A DNA stretch of 8,634 nucleotides from Cyclobacteriaceae bacterium (lineage in GTDB: Bacteria > Bacteroidota > Bacteroidia > Cytophagales > Cyclobacteriaceae). The position numbers and the translations under genes were made by a program. Location: the NCBI GenBank assembly GCA_009885605.1, contig VFKK01000238.1:1-8634 (forward strand), in the 5' to 3' direction. Within the stretch, counting starts at the first letter, position 1. Each line of letters starts with the position of its first letter. The notes below the pieces were generated by a model. The model did no database searches and had not been told where the DNA came from. It saw only the letters and a list, made by a program, of their open reading frames with translations. Below, piece by piece: positions 1-6,844 of this stretch.

Positions 1-2
1 CT

Positions 3-65
3 ATTAATGAGTTTGCTGAAAAAGTGAGATCAAGGTTGGAAGCCATGATTCTTACCCATGAATAG
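3..65 (+). CDS. C-terminal fragment of an unidentified gene entering from the left edge
   Basis: One + strand frame stays open from the window edge to a TAG at 63-65 and reads INEFAEKVRSRLEAMILTHE. That is a plausible amphipathic, charged helix of the sort that often ends a soluble enzyme. It has alternating acidic/basic residues and no low-complexity signature of a shadow frame. If real, it converges with the minus-strand membrane-protein gene and the two coding ends overlap by 14 bases. No family can be named from 20 residues. The alternative is a minus-strand gene starting at the ATG at 46-44 (MASNLDL...), which reads less like a protein start. The call rests only on composition, so confidence is modest. 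Confidence 0.4.
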   Translation: MNEFAEKVRSRLEAMILTHE

Positions 66-741
66 TCTCTGGTTCATTTTCGTCAGAGCTTAAAGCCTCT
101 TTGGTCAGCTCTTCAAAAACCACATAAATGACCAGAAATGTCATCGGGAGGGAAATACAAATAGCAACTATAAACAAGATCACTGCGACAGGATTGATGA
201 AAACAAAGGCTGCTCCGATCAGATTCATGACTACCAAAATCAGGAAAAACTGAAAGAATTTCCACCAGTTCCTGGTAACCAGCTTTCTGCTGTATTCCAG
301 AGATGTCCAGAAATCAAATCCACCGAAAATCCCGAATAAGGCTGAAAACATGTAAGAAACTGCCAGGTAAATCCCCGGAATCACCAGCGCAAACAAACCT
401 ATAACAATCAAAATCTGTGCGACCAGCCAGATACTCAGCATCAAAAACCAATACCCGAATCCTCCAAAGAAATCCATGTATCTCACAGACTGGCCATGAC
501 TGCTTTTATTGGCCACCAAAAAGAATCCTGTGTAGAGAGGTGGGGCTAGGAAAATACTGTAAAGCGTAACGTATTGCAGCATATACATCACGAAAAGTCC
601 CTGGATCGAAAACAATAAAATCATAAAGGTCAAATGCAGTAAAGCCTGGGATTTATACAGTTCCCAGGCTTTTGCAAATGAAGCTTTGATATCAAAATCT
701 ATTTCGGTGGAAAGAAGTTTTTCCAGTTTTGGATGCGTCAT
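52..741 (-). CDS. Polytopic inner-membrane protein, YciC/DUF975-like
   Basis: This is a 229-residue integral membrane protein of unknown function. A soluble N-terminal stretch (about residues 1-32, with the pattern DFDIKASFAKAWELYK) is followed by hydrophobic segments near 35-55, 57-76, 95-118, 112-137, 160-182 and 184-209, then an acidic tail. The central part (IPGIY at 121-125, an F-W-x-S-L-E-Y-S stretch near 144-151 and W159-W160) resembles the arrangement in YciC, DUF975 and glycerophosphodiester-phosphodiesterase membrane-domain proteins. In those families an IPGIYL turn is followed by W-x-x-A/S-L-x-x-S and a WW motif. That resemblance is by eye only. The start at 741 is 12 bases after the upstream cystathionine beta-synthase stop, so co-transcription is likely. 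An AAGGA sits 9 bases before the ATG inside a perfect palindrome. The substrate or role is unknown. Confidence 0.85.
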   Translation of the reverse strand: MTHPKLEKLLSTEIDFDIKASFAKAWELYKSQALLHLTFMILLFSIQGLFVMYMLQYVTLYSIFLAPPLYTGFFLVANKSSHGQSVRYMDFFGGFGYWFLMLSIWLVAQILIVIGLFALVIPGIYLAVSYMFSALFGIFGGFDFWTSLEYSRKLVTRNWWKFFQFFLILVVMNLIGAAFVFINPVAVILFIVAICISLPMTFLVIYVVFEELTKEALSSDENEPETIHG

Positions 742-742
742 T

Positions 743-756
743 TAAGGAATTCCTTA
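743..756. repeat. Perfect 14-base palindrome at a gene junction
   Basis: TAAGGAATTCCTTA is its own reverse complement. On the minus strand its first three bases are the TAA stop of the cystathionine beta-synthase gene. It covers nearly the whole gap to the ATG of the membrane-protein gene. As RNA it could fold into a 5-bp stem with an AATT loop that includes the AAGGA preceding that ATG. It could also be a protein-binding half-site pair or chance. Confidence 0.6.
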
Positions 757-2118
757 TTTCGTAAAGGCCTCTAGAATATCATGCTTGGTGATGATGTGAA
801 TCTGATTTTGAACATCACGAACCAACACAGCCTTTTCTTTTTCAACCATGGAAGAAAGCACATCAAGCGTACTGTCCAGCGCGACAAACTTCATCGAAGC
901 TTCCATCACATCTGCCACATGAGCATCTTTCAAAGATGGATTTTCAATGATTCGGGCCAAAAGCTTATTATCTGTTAAGCTTCCGACCACATCCCCATTT
1001 TCCATCACAGGAATTTGAGAAACACTCATACTGCTCATCAGACCAATAGCCTCGCGAACTGAATCAGTTTTTGAAGTTGCAACCAGGGAATAATTGCTTC
1101 GTAGGGCGATGATGTCTCTGGCTGTGGAGAAAGTCCTGTCCTCCAGGAAACCATGATTTCTCATCCATTCGTCGTTGTATACTTTTCCCAGATAACGGGT
1201 ACCGTGATCGGGAAGAATAATCACCATGCGATCCCCTTCTTTGAGGTTTTCTTTGGCATATTCAAGTGCTCCGTGTACGGCAGATCCACAAGACCATCCC
1301 ACAAAAAGTCCTTCTTCTTTCGCCAGTCTTCTTGTCATGACAGCGGCATCTTTATCCGTCACTTTGATAAAATGATCGATCAAGCTGAAATCCACGTTTT
1401 TTGGGAGAATGTCTTCCCCTATACCCTCAGTCAGATAAGGATAGATTTCCTTTTCGTCAAAGATTCCGGTCTCTTTATATTTCTTGAAAACCGATCCGTA
1501 GGTATCAATTCCCACCGTGATCACGTTTGGATTTTGTTCTTTCAAAAACTTGGCTGTTCCGCACATCGAACCTCCAGTTCCAACTCCTGCTGCGTAATGA
1601 GTGATTTTACCTTCCGTATCTTTCCAAATCTCAGGACCGGTTGTCTCGTAATGAGCAAGGGAATTGGAGAGATTGTCGTACTGATTAGGGTAATAGGAAT
1701 TAGGGATATCCCGGTTTAATTTCTTGGCAACGGAATAGTATGATCGTGGATCATCCGGAGTGACATTGGTTGGGCAAACAACTACTTCGGCTCCCACAGC
1801 TCTCAGAATGTCGATTTTTTCTTTCGACTGCTTGTCAGCCATTGTGAAAATACAACGATAGCCTTTGGCAATTGCTGCCAAAGCCAAACCCATCCCTGTG
1901 TTTCCGCTAGTTCCTTCGATGAGGGTTCCTCCTGGCTTAAGCAATCCAGCCTTTTCGGCATCCTCCACCATTTTTATGGCCATTCGGTCTTTCATGGAAT
2001 TGCCGGGATTAAAGTATTCCACTTTAACCAAAATTTCTCCTTTGATGTCTTTGGAAATTTTATTCAGGCGGATCATCGGCGTATTTCCGATCGTATCGAT
2101 GATGGAATTATAAATCAT
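754..2118 (-). CDS. Cystathionine beta-synthase (PLP core plus CBS-domain pair)
   Basis: This is a fold-type II PLP enzyme that condenses serine (or cysteine) with homocysteine to give cystathionine in transsulfuration, or releases H2S in side reactions; it should be cytoplasmic. The 454 residues show the PLP lysine K43 in NPGNSMKDRM, the substrate loop EGTSGNTG at 68-75, the phosphate-binding loop GVGTGGSMCG at 178-187, and GWSCGSA at 274-280 at the position of the pyridine-nitrogen serine region. The stretch TEGIGEDILP (230-239) and the following W-M-R-N-H-G-F-L region align well with eukaryotic CBS. Two CBS domains occupy about 335-395 and 400-454 and may bind an adenosyl ligand. The N-terminal heme domain of animal CBS is absent. 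A cysteine-synthase activity cannot be excluded. The start ATG at 2118-2116 gives the normal family N-terminus, and a TAnnTTTG box lies upstream. Confidence 0.9.
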   Translation of the reverse strand: MIYNSIIDTIGNTPMIRLNKISKDIKGEILVKVEYFNPGNSMKDRMAIKMVEDAEKAGLLKPGGTLIEGTSGNTGMGLALAAIAKGYRCIFTMADKQSKEKIDILRAVGAEVVVCPTNVTPDDPRSYYSVAKKLNRDIPNSYYPNQYDNLSNSLAHYETTGPEIWKDTEGKITHYAAGVGTGGSMCGTAKFLKEQNPNVITVGIDTYGSVFKKYKETGIFDEKEIYPYLTEGIGEDILPKNVDFSLIDHFIKVTDKDAAVMTRRLAKEEGLFVGWSCGSAVHGALEYAKENLKEGDRMVIILPDHGTRYLGKVYNDEWMRNHGFLEDRTFSTARDIIALRSNYSLVATSKTDSVREAIGLMSSMSVSQIPVMENGDVVGSLTDNKLLARIIENPSLKDAHVADVMEASMKFVALDSTLDVLSSMVEKEKAVLVRDVQNQIHIITKHDILEAFTK

Positions 2119-2138
2119 GCGTAGTCATATTTGGAATT

Positions 2139-2146
2139 CAAAATTA
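2139..2146 (-). promoter_or_regulatory. Candidate Bacteroidota -7 box before the cystathionine beta-synthase gene
   Basis: Read on the minus strand, TAATTTTG matches the TAnnTTTG consensus of the Bacteroidota primary sigma factor at every fixed position. It ends 20 bases before the ATG at 2118, which predicts a short leader. I see no clear TTTG at the -33 spacing, and such an A/T-rich octamer can arise by chance in a 100-base A/T-rich gap, so this is tentative. Confidence 0.4.
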
Positions 2147-2181
2147 CAGGAATTTTATTACCCCTCATGGATAACGGATTT

Positions 2182-2201
2182 AAAAACAGAATAATATTCT
2201 G
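2182..2201 (-). terminator. Weak candidate terminator or operator after the ABC permease gene
   Basis: The 15 bases CAGAATAATATTCTG at 2187-2201 are an inverted repeat of two 7-base arms around one central base. On the minus strand they are followed at once by TTTTT (2186-2182). This lies 20 bases beyond the permease stop, as a terminator should. The stem is A/T-rich and must open its centre to form a loop, leaving about 5 bp, so it would be weak. A dimeric regulator site for the next gene is the alternative. Confidence 0.35.
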
Positions 2202-2221
2202 CAACTGATTTTTTGAAAACT

Positions 2222-3859
2222 TTACATTTCCTTAAACTCCAATCGCTTTAATACATCCAGGGTGACGTGTAGCAAAATCGTTGCAACAAGTGTCATTCCT
2301 ACCACACAGGTTAGCAAAGTCCAAACAAACTGCTTGGTGATGATAAATATCAGCACACTTAAAATCATCGTAGGAATAATCCCAAACATGAAAATCCCTC
2401 CTATCATAAATGGTTTAATGAGTTTTCGGTCCCATCCTTCATCCAAGGCGACCTGCGGAATCAGATTGATCGCAAATCCTATGAGGTAGAAAACCACAAT
2501 GCCAATCAGGAATATGGGAATCAAACCAATGCTGATATGTGCTAAAAAAACAGAAGGGACTATTAAAACTACAGCAAAAATCAACGTTTGAACCACATCC
2601 AGCTTGATCATATTCCAGAATTTCGCAGACCAGCTTGCTGGAATAAGTATGAAAAACGGCTTTTTCAAATCTCCGATGTTTGCCCTTCCGATCCCCGCCA
2701 AGAAGTAAAATGCCAGCATCAAAATAAGATAGACATAAAAGACTTTGTGGGAGAACCAGTCAAAATTAGAAAGCCCGGCCAAAACAATCCCAATACCGGC
2801 CATACTCAGGGAGTATATACCAAACAAAGGATGAAAGTCCTGTCTGCTGCTGTGAACATAATTTCTCCAGTAAAAAGCCTTTGCTCCTGTTCCGAAATCT
2901 GGAAGCGCTAATTGCTTTTTGGAGTTGAGACTGTAGGTCCCTTCGTCGACTTCCTTTTTACCCCTGACTTTTTCAAGTTTTTCCTCATTTGTATTGGTAG
3001 CTTCCAATACATCCTCGTAATAATATCCGGAAAATTGAATCACAAGTTTTACCACGATGAAATACGCCAAAGCATACAAAGCGATGAAAGCAAGCGAGAT
3101 AATTAGATTCTGATGAGATAAATAACTTGCAATTCCTCTGCTCCAGCCCACCAAAGGAAAGAAATCAAACCAGGGTGAAGCGATCCATGAAAACATTCCC
3201 TGCCAAAACTTTTCAGCCATCAATCCCGGAATGAGAATCATCGCGCCCAAGGAAATCCCTACTACAGTCACCCCGGTACGGATGTATTCCATGACTCCGT
3301 ATTTGGTATGAAGTGTGTAAACCAAAAACCGGATAGGTGAAATCATAAAGAAGAATAGGGCCATTCCCAAAATCAGAAAGGTCATATTCCCAACGGTAAG
3401 ATCAAATGATTCCGCCATCTGGCTAGCCGTGTAGGCTATGAAAAGTATACTCCCTCCCAATGCCGGCAAAATTGAACGAGCCATGTAATAAATCAGAATA
3501 TTTGCAGGCTTGACCGGTGCGGTAAAGAGCAAATTCACGTCTGCCATTTTGAAAAAGCTTACGTTTCTTTTGGTGGAACTGTAGAGTTGAAAAATCAGAA
3601 TACCCAGTGCAACCAAAGTGATTGCCCCTACAATATTTTGCATCGCAAAATCTATATGCTCCAAGCCGCCGGAATCAACATTCGGTAAATCTGTACTCTG
3701 AGAATCCCCACTTGAACTCATCCGCTGAGTATATATGAAAAAGAAATAGGCTACAAAAGCTCCATAAGGAATCAACCTGAGCGGATTTCTAAGAATAAGT
3801 TTGATATTATTAATCAGGATAAATATATCCTTCCGGAACAAAAGTCGGATTTCATTCAT
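2222..3859 (-). CDS. ABC exporter permease, ABC_export (ABC-2 superfamily) type
   Basis: This is the membrane partner of the adjacent ATPase; it acts in the cytoplasmic membrane and its substrate is unknown. The 545 residues hold roughly 12 hydrophobic segments, the clearest near 30-46, 76-93, 120-146, 159-182, 195-214, 251-275, 343-364, 373-391, 421-441, 446-467, 483-508 and 511-534. A charged soluble loop (about 281-340, E/K-rich) divides the protein into two halves. The stretch MADVNLLFTAPVKPANILIYY (105-125) resembles the conserved feature after the second membrane segment in the 'putative ABC exporter' family. Its ATG lies inside the end of the ATPase gene (8-base overlap, different frame), a typical coupled pair. 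No permease of FtsX or MacB type is suggested, since a large periplasmic domain is lacking. Confidence 0.85.
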   Translation of the reverse strand: MNEIRLLFRKDIFILINNIKLILRNPLRLIPYGAFVAYFFFIYTQRMSSSGDSQSTDLPNVDSGGLEHIDFAMQNIVGAITLVALGILIFQLYSSTKRNVSFFKMADVNLLFTAPVKPANILIYYMARSILPALGGSILFIAYTASQMAESFDLTVGNMTFLILGMALFFFMISPIRFLVYTLHTKYGVMEYIRTGVTVVGISLGAMILIPGLMAEKFWQGMFSWIASPWFDFFPLVGWSRGIASYLSHQNLIISLAFIALYALAYFIVVKLVIQFSGYYYEDVLEATNTNEEKLEKVRGKKEVDEGTYSLNSKKQLALPDFGTGAKAFYWRNYVHSSRQDFHPLFGIYSLSMAGIGIVLAGLSNFDWFSHKVFYVYLILMLAFYFLAGIGRANIGDLKKPFFILIPASWSAKFWNMIKLDVVQTLIFAVVLIVPSVFLAHISIGLIPIFLIGIVVFYLIGFAINLIPQVALDEGWDRKLIKPFMIGGIFMFGIIPTMILSVLIFIITKQFVWTLLTCVVGMTLVATILLHVTLDVLKRLEFKEM

Positions 3860-4568
3860 CTTTTGTCAGCTCTAAAAACAGATCTTCCAACGTAGTCCCT
3901 TCATCCTGTACAAACTTTTGCTTCAGATTGGCGATGGTATCATTTCCCAGGATTCTACCATCCTTCAGAATCATGATCCGGTCGGCTATTGACTCCACAC
4001 TATCAATCATATGTGTACTTACCAGAATCGTTTTCCCTGCCACTTTCAATTCCTTGAAAATCTTCTTTGTGTTTTTGATCGCTTTAGGATCCAAACCAAT
4101 CATAGGCTCGTCAAAAAACAGCAATTGTGGATCCGGTAAAAGTGCACAGCAAATCGAAACTTTTTGTCTCATCCCCTTCGACAAATCCCTTCCGAGTTTG
4201 TCCCGCTTATCATCCAACTCGAACATCTCCAAAAGCTCGTTCCCTTTGGCTTTCCATTCCTTGACTCCATATGCCTGAGCTATAAACTGCAAGTGCTCCT
4301 GAACGGTGAGCAAATCATAGACATAAGGTGTCTCTGGAATATAGCTGAAAAATCGTTTTGCCTCTACGCTTAAATGGTCGAATCCGCCAATGGTAATTTC
4401 TCCGGAGGTTTTACGAAGTAAACCAACGATACACTTAATTGTTGTGCTTTTCCCCGCTCCATTTGGCCCTAAAAGACCTACAACTTCACCTCCCTTAAGC
4501 TCAAAAGAAATATCATCTACGGCATTTTGCTTACCGTATTGCTTGACCAAATTATTAACAACTAGCAT
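3852..4568 (-). CDS. ABC transporter ATP-binding protein
   Basis: This cytoplasmic ATPase subunit of 238 residues powers the exporter formed with the downstream permease. All nucleotide-binding motifs are intact: Walker A GPNGAGKST at 34-42, signature LSKGMRQK at 129-136, Walker B LLFFDEP at 149-155, D-loop GLDP at 158-161 and the switch histidine H186 in STH. The Q-loop position reads IPETPYVYDLLT (E79 rather than Q), which is common in the DrrA/NatA-like ABC-2 exporter class. The start at 4568 yields the standard N-terminus (V-x-N-L-V-K-Q-Y-G). The stop overlaps the permease start by 8 bases, so the two are surely co-translated. Export of a drug, lipid, peptide or sodium cannot be told apart from the sequence. 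Confidence 0.93.
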   Translation of the reverse strand: MLVVNNLVKQYGKQNAVDDISFELKGGEVVGLLGPNGAGKSTTIKCIVGLLRKTSGEITIGGFDHLSVEAKRFFSYIPETPYVYDLLTVQEHLQFIAQAYGVKEWKAKGNELLEMFELDDKRDKLGRDLSKGMRQKVSICCALLPDPQLLFFDEPMIGLDPKAIKNTKKIFKELKVAGKTILVSTHMIDSVESIADRIMILKDGRILGNDTIANLKQKFVQDEGTTLEDLFLELTKDE

Positions 4569-4677
4569 AGGAAGGGATTTGACATTAAAACTACAGCAAA
4601 GACTTTTAGGTTACGAAAAATTGGAATCTTTTTTGAGTGATAAATGCCAAACAAAAATTAAACCCTATACTTATCTC
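4569..4677. promoter_or_regulatory. Divergent intergenic region
   Basis: These 109 A/T-rich bases separate the ABC ATPase gene (minus) from the outer-membrane protein gene (plus), so promoters for both should lie here. On the minus strand TAGTTTTA (4593-4586) is a seven-of-eight match to TAnnTTTG, 17 bases before the ATPase ATG. On the plus strand only a TTTTTTG (4629-4635) resembles a -33 element, with no good -7 box. No inverted repeat is evident. Confidence 0.4.
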
Positions 4678-5301
4678 ATGAAAAAACTTTTAATAGTCCT
4701 TTTATTTCTGGTAGGAAGCCAAATTTCCGTAGCACAGCAAGCCGGAAAATTCAGAATGGGATTGGATTTAGGGCCTGCAATTCCCGATGGTGGAGGAATC
4801 GGAGCTCTTTTTATCCTTGAACCAAAAATTAACATCGCAAATAATATGAGTATTGGACTTAGGTTAGGGACCGCTGCTTTGGCAAAAGATGTCACCTACT
4901 ATAATATTTCCGAAGATTATGAAGGTGAGATTTCTGGCAATGCTTCTGTGACCGGAACCTTCGATTATTATTTCAATAACGGAAAGAGCAACGTTGCGCC
5001 TTTCATTGGTGGCGGTTTTGGGTACTTTGCGCTGAGCAACATTGATATCGAGAATGGTGATTTTGACAATCCTGATGAAGCTGGAAACCTTGAAGCAAAT
5101 TTCAAATGGGCCCCCATGTTAAGAGCAGGTGTGGAGTTGGGAAAATTCCGAATGGCAGCCGAGTATAATTTCGTTCCCCCAAGCGATCTTCAAAATATAA
5201 ACGGTGTTGTAATCGGCGAGGCTATTAACCAGTACTTTGGTTTCACGCTCGGCTTCTACGTAGGTGGTGGAAGATGGAAAAACTACTCAATCGAAGAATA
5301 A
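4678..5301 (+). CDS. Outer-membrane beta-barrel protein with signal peptide
   Basis: The 207-residue product begins with a classical signal peptide (MKKLLIVLLFLVGSQISVAQ, cleavage likely around residue 19-20), so it is exported. The mature part alternates short amphipathic beta-strand-like stretches with polar, D/N-rich turns. Examples are the segments near 23-31, 41-50, 56-66, 89-99, 105-119, 143-154, 156-165 and 183-196, suggesting about eight strands as in small porin-like or OmpA-like barrels. Glycine-rich GGGFGYF (111-117) and GFYVGGGR (192-199) are typical of these proteins. The open frame reaches back to 4390, but that part is antisense to the ABC ATPase gene, and the ATG at 4678 directly precedes the signal peptide. 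It ends in IEE rather than the usual terminal aromatic residue. It is not linked to either neighbour and has no assignable ligand. Confidence 0.85.
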   Translation: MKKLLIVLLFLVGSQISVAQQAGKFRMGLDLGPAIPDGGGIGALFILEPKINIANNMSIGLRLGTAALAKDVTYYNISEDYEGEISGNASVTGTFDYYFNNGKSNVAPFIGGGFGYFALSNIDIENGDFDNPDEAGNLEANFKWAPMLRAGVELGKFRMAAEYNFVPPSDLQNINGVVIGEAINQYFGFTLGFYVGGGRWKNYSIEE

Positions 5302-5302
5302 G

Positions 5303-5334
5303 AAAAAAGCTCCGGAATCATCCGGAGCTTTTTT
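5303..5334. terminator. Bidirectional intrinsic terminator
   Basis: A 13-bp perfect inverted repeat (AAAAAAGCTCCGG at 5303-5315 and CCGGAGCTTTTTT at 5322-5334) flanks a six-base loop. The G/C-rich core is followed by a T run in either direction, so it should stop both the + strand outer-membrane protein transcript and the convergent pyrR-pyrB transcript. It starts 2 bases after the + strand stop codon and includes the first two bases of the pyrB stop codon on the other strand. Confidence 0.95.
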
Positions 5335-6259
5335 AACTTTTTTGTCCTGCCAGAAGGTAGAGAACCGCCATTCGGACGGCGACCCCGTTTTCTACCTGAT
5401 TCAGGATAATTGAATGTTCTGAATCAGCCACGTCTGAATTCAATTCCACTCCCCTGTTGATGGGTCCGGGGTGCATGATTACAATTTCTTTGTTCAGTTG
5501 CTGAAGTAATCTCTTGTTGATTCCATAGTAAAGCGAGTATTCTCTCAAGCTTGGAAAATATTTGATTTGCTGCCGCTCGAGTTGAATCCGAAGTACATTT
5601 GCCACATCGCACCATTCCAGTGCCTTTTTCACATCCAATTCCACTTTTACTCCAAGGCTGGCGATGTACTTTGGAATCAAAGTAATCGGACCACAGACCA
5701 TAACTTCCGCACCAAGCATTTTCAGGCAAAAAATATTCGACAGTGCAACACGAGAATGGAGGATATCTCCGATGATAGCTATTTTCTTTCCTGCGATTTC
5801 CCCAAGTTTTTCTTTGATCGAAAACGCATCGAGTAGCGCTTGTGTAGGATGCTCGTGGGTGCCGTCACCGGCATTGATAATATTTGCTTTTACATTTCTA
5901 CTCAGGAAATGAGGCGCTCCGGGACTTGAATGTCTCATCACTACCATGTCCACTTTCATGGAAAGAATATTATTGACTGTATCGACCAGTGATTCTCCCT
6001 TTTTCACCGAGCTGCTGCTTGAGGAGAAATTGACCACATCGGCACTGAGTCGCTTTTCAGCCAGTTCAAATGAAAGCTTGGTACGTGTAGAGTTTTCAAA
6101 AAAAACATTGGCAATCGTGATGTCTCTCAGGGAAGGCACTTTCTTGATCGGCCGGTTGATCACTTCTTTGAAACTGGATGCTGTATCAAGGATAAGCTGA
6201 ACATCATCAAGTGTAAGGTTTTTAATTCCGAGGAGGTGTTTTGTACTGAGTTGAGACAT
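5333..6259 (-). CDS. pyrB: Aspartate carbamoyltransferase, catalytic chain
   Basis: This enzyme joins carbamoyl phosphate and aspartate to N-carbamoyl-aspartate, the committed step of UMP synthesis in the cytoplasm. The 308 residues match the usual length. The carbamoyl-phosphate loop FENSTRT is at 54-60, the 80s loop with the catalytic lysine region SSSSVKKGES is at 81-90, HEHPTQ is at 135-140, and the arginine that meets the carbamoyl-aspartate intermediate is R170 in GDILHSR. The aspartate-binding RIQLER is at 234-239 and HPGPINRG at 263-270. All expected active-site residues are present. The RIQLER motif and 80s loop favour aspartate over ornithine carbamoyltransferase. No pyrI regulatory-chain gene or inactive pyrC homologue lies beside it, so it may be a Bacillus-like catalytic trimer. 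It starts 2 bases after pyrR and ends at the shared hairpin. Confidence 0.96.
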   Translation of the reverse strand: MSQLSTKHLLGIKNLTLDDVQLILDTASSFKEVINRPIKKVPSLRDITIANVFFENSTRTKLSFELAEKRLSADVVNFSSSSSSVKKGESLVDTVNNILSMKVDMVVMRHSSPGAPHFLSRNVKANIINAGDGTHEHPTQALLDAFSIKEKLGEIAGKKIAIIGDILHSRVALSNIFCLKMLGAEVMVCGPITLIPKYIASLGVKVELDVKKALEWCDVANVLRIQLERQQIKYFPSLREYSLYYGINKRLLQQLNKEIVIMHPGPINRGVELNSDVADSEHSIILNQVENGVAVRMAVLYLLAGQKS

Positions 6260-6261
6260 GA

Positions 6262-6810
6262 TTAGCTTTTAACTTTCTCTGTGATCCAAATTGCATCTTT
6301 TTCAAAACCTTGATCCGCCCATTCCACCACCACATGCTGACTTTCAAGGGTATTCACCTTAATCCCAAAATAGTCCGGCATTATAGGAAAGTCTCTGGTG
6401 AGAATTCGATCCACCAGCACCATTAATTCTACTTTTTGAGGTCTGCCAAAAGCGATCATCGCATCCATTGCAGCTCTTACTGATCTTCCTTTGTACAGAA
6501 CATCGTCCACGATAATTACCTTTTTCCCCTCTACCAGAAAATCAATCTTGGTTTCATTCGCCTTCAGGGGAAAATCTCTCCTGCGAAAATCATCCCTATG
6601 AAAAGTGGCATCCAGATATCCTGAAGGTACTTTTACTCCTGAAATCTCTTCCAAAAGCGTTACAATCTTATCTAATAAAATGATCCCGCGGGGCTGCAAA
6701 CCTAAAAGTACTGTGTTTTCAAAATCATCGTGATTTTCGATCAGTTGGTGACAGAACCTTCTGAGAATGATCCCAATCTGTCCTTGGTCTAGTATTAGCC
6801 TTTTTTGCAT
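6262..6810 (-). CDS. pyrR: PyrR: pyrimidine operon regulator / uracil phosphoribosyltransferase
   Basis: This is a PRTase-fold protein that, in the family, converts uracil and PRPP to UMP and in some bacteria binds pyr mRNA when UMP is high. The 182 residues fit the usual 175-185. Visible are LLGLQPRGI at 35-43 (counterpart of GIQTRG), GYLDATFHRDDFRRR at 64-78, and the PRPP loop VIIVDDVLYKGRS at 98-110 with the acidic pair D102-D103. K107 stands where many members have threonine (LYTGR). The frame is open for 26 more codons, but that stretch crosses the end of the upstream gene; MQKRLILD is the normal PyrR start. The stop is 2 bases from the pyrB ATG, so the two are one operon. The 34-base upstream gap holds no PyrR-type RNA hairpin; TATATTTA (6834-6827) is a weak promoter candidate. 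RNA-binding regulation is uncertain, enzymatic activity likely. Confidence 0.93.
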   Translation of the reverse strand: MQKRLILDQGQIGIILRRFCHQLIENHDDFENTVLLGLQPRGIILLDKIVTLLEEISGVKVPSGYLDATFHRDDFRRRDFPLKANETKIDFLVEGKKVIIVDDVLYKGRSVRAAMDAMIAFGRPQKVELMVLVDRILTRDFPIMPDYFGIKVNTLESQHVVVEWADQGFEKDAIWITEKVKS

Positions 6811-6844
6811 GGGTGAGATTTGAGGGTAAATATAAAAAATAAAT

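Noticed and set aside
1153..1719. 188-codon + strand open frame inside the cystathionine beta-synthase gene
   Set aside because: It is antisense to a gene with complete catalytic motifs; its translation shows no domain and looks like a shadow frame.
4390..4677. Upstream 96-codon extension of the + strand outer-membrane protein frame
   Set aside because: It runs antisense to the well-supported ABC ATPase gene, and the ATG at 4678 is followed directly by a signal peptide.
6827..6834. TATATTTA as a pyrR promoter -7 box
   Set aside because: Seven of eight positions fit TAnnTTTG, but there is no -33 element at the right distance and the region is A/T-rich; mentioned only as weak.
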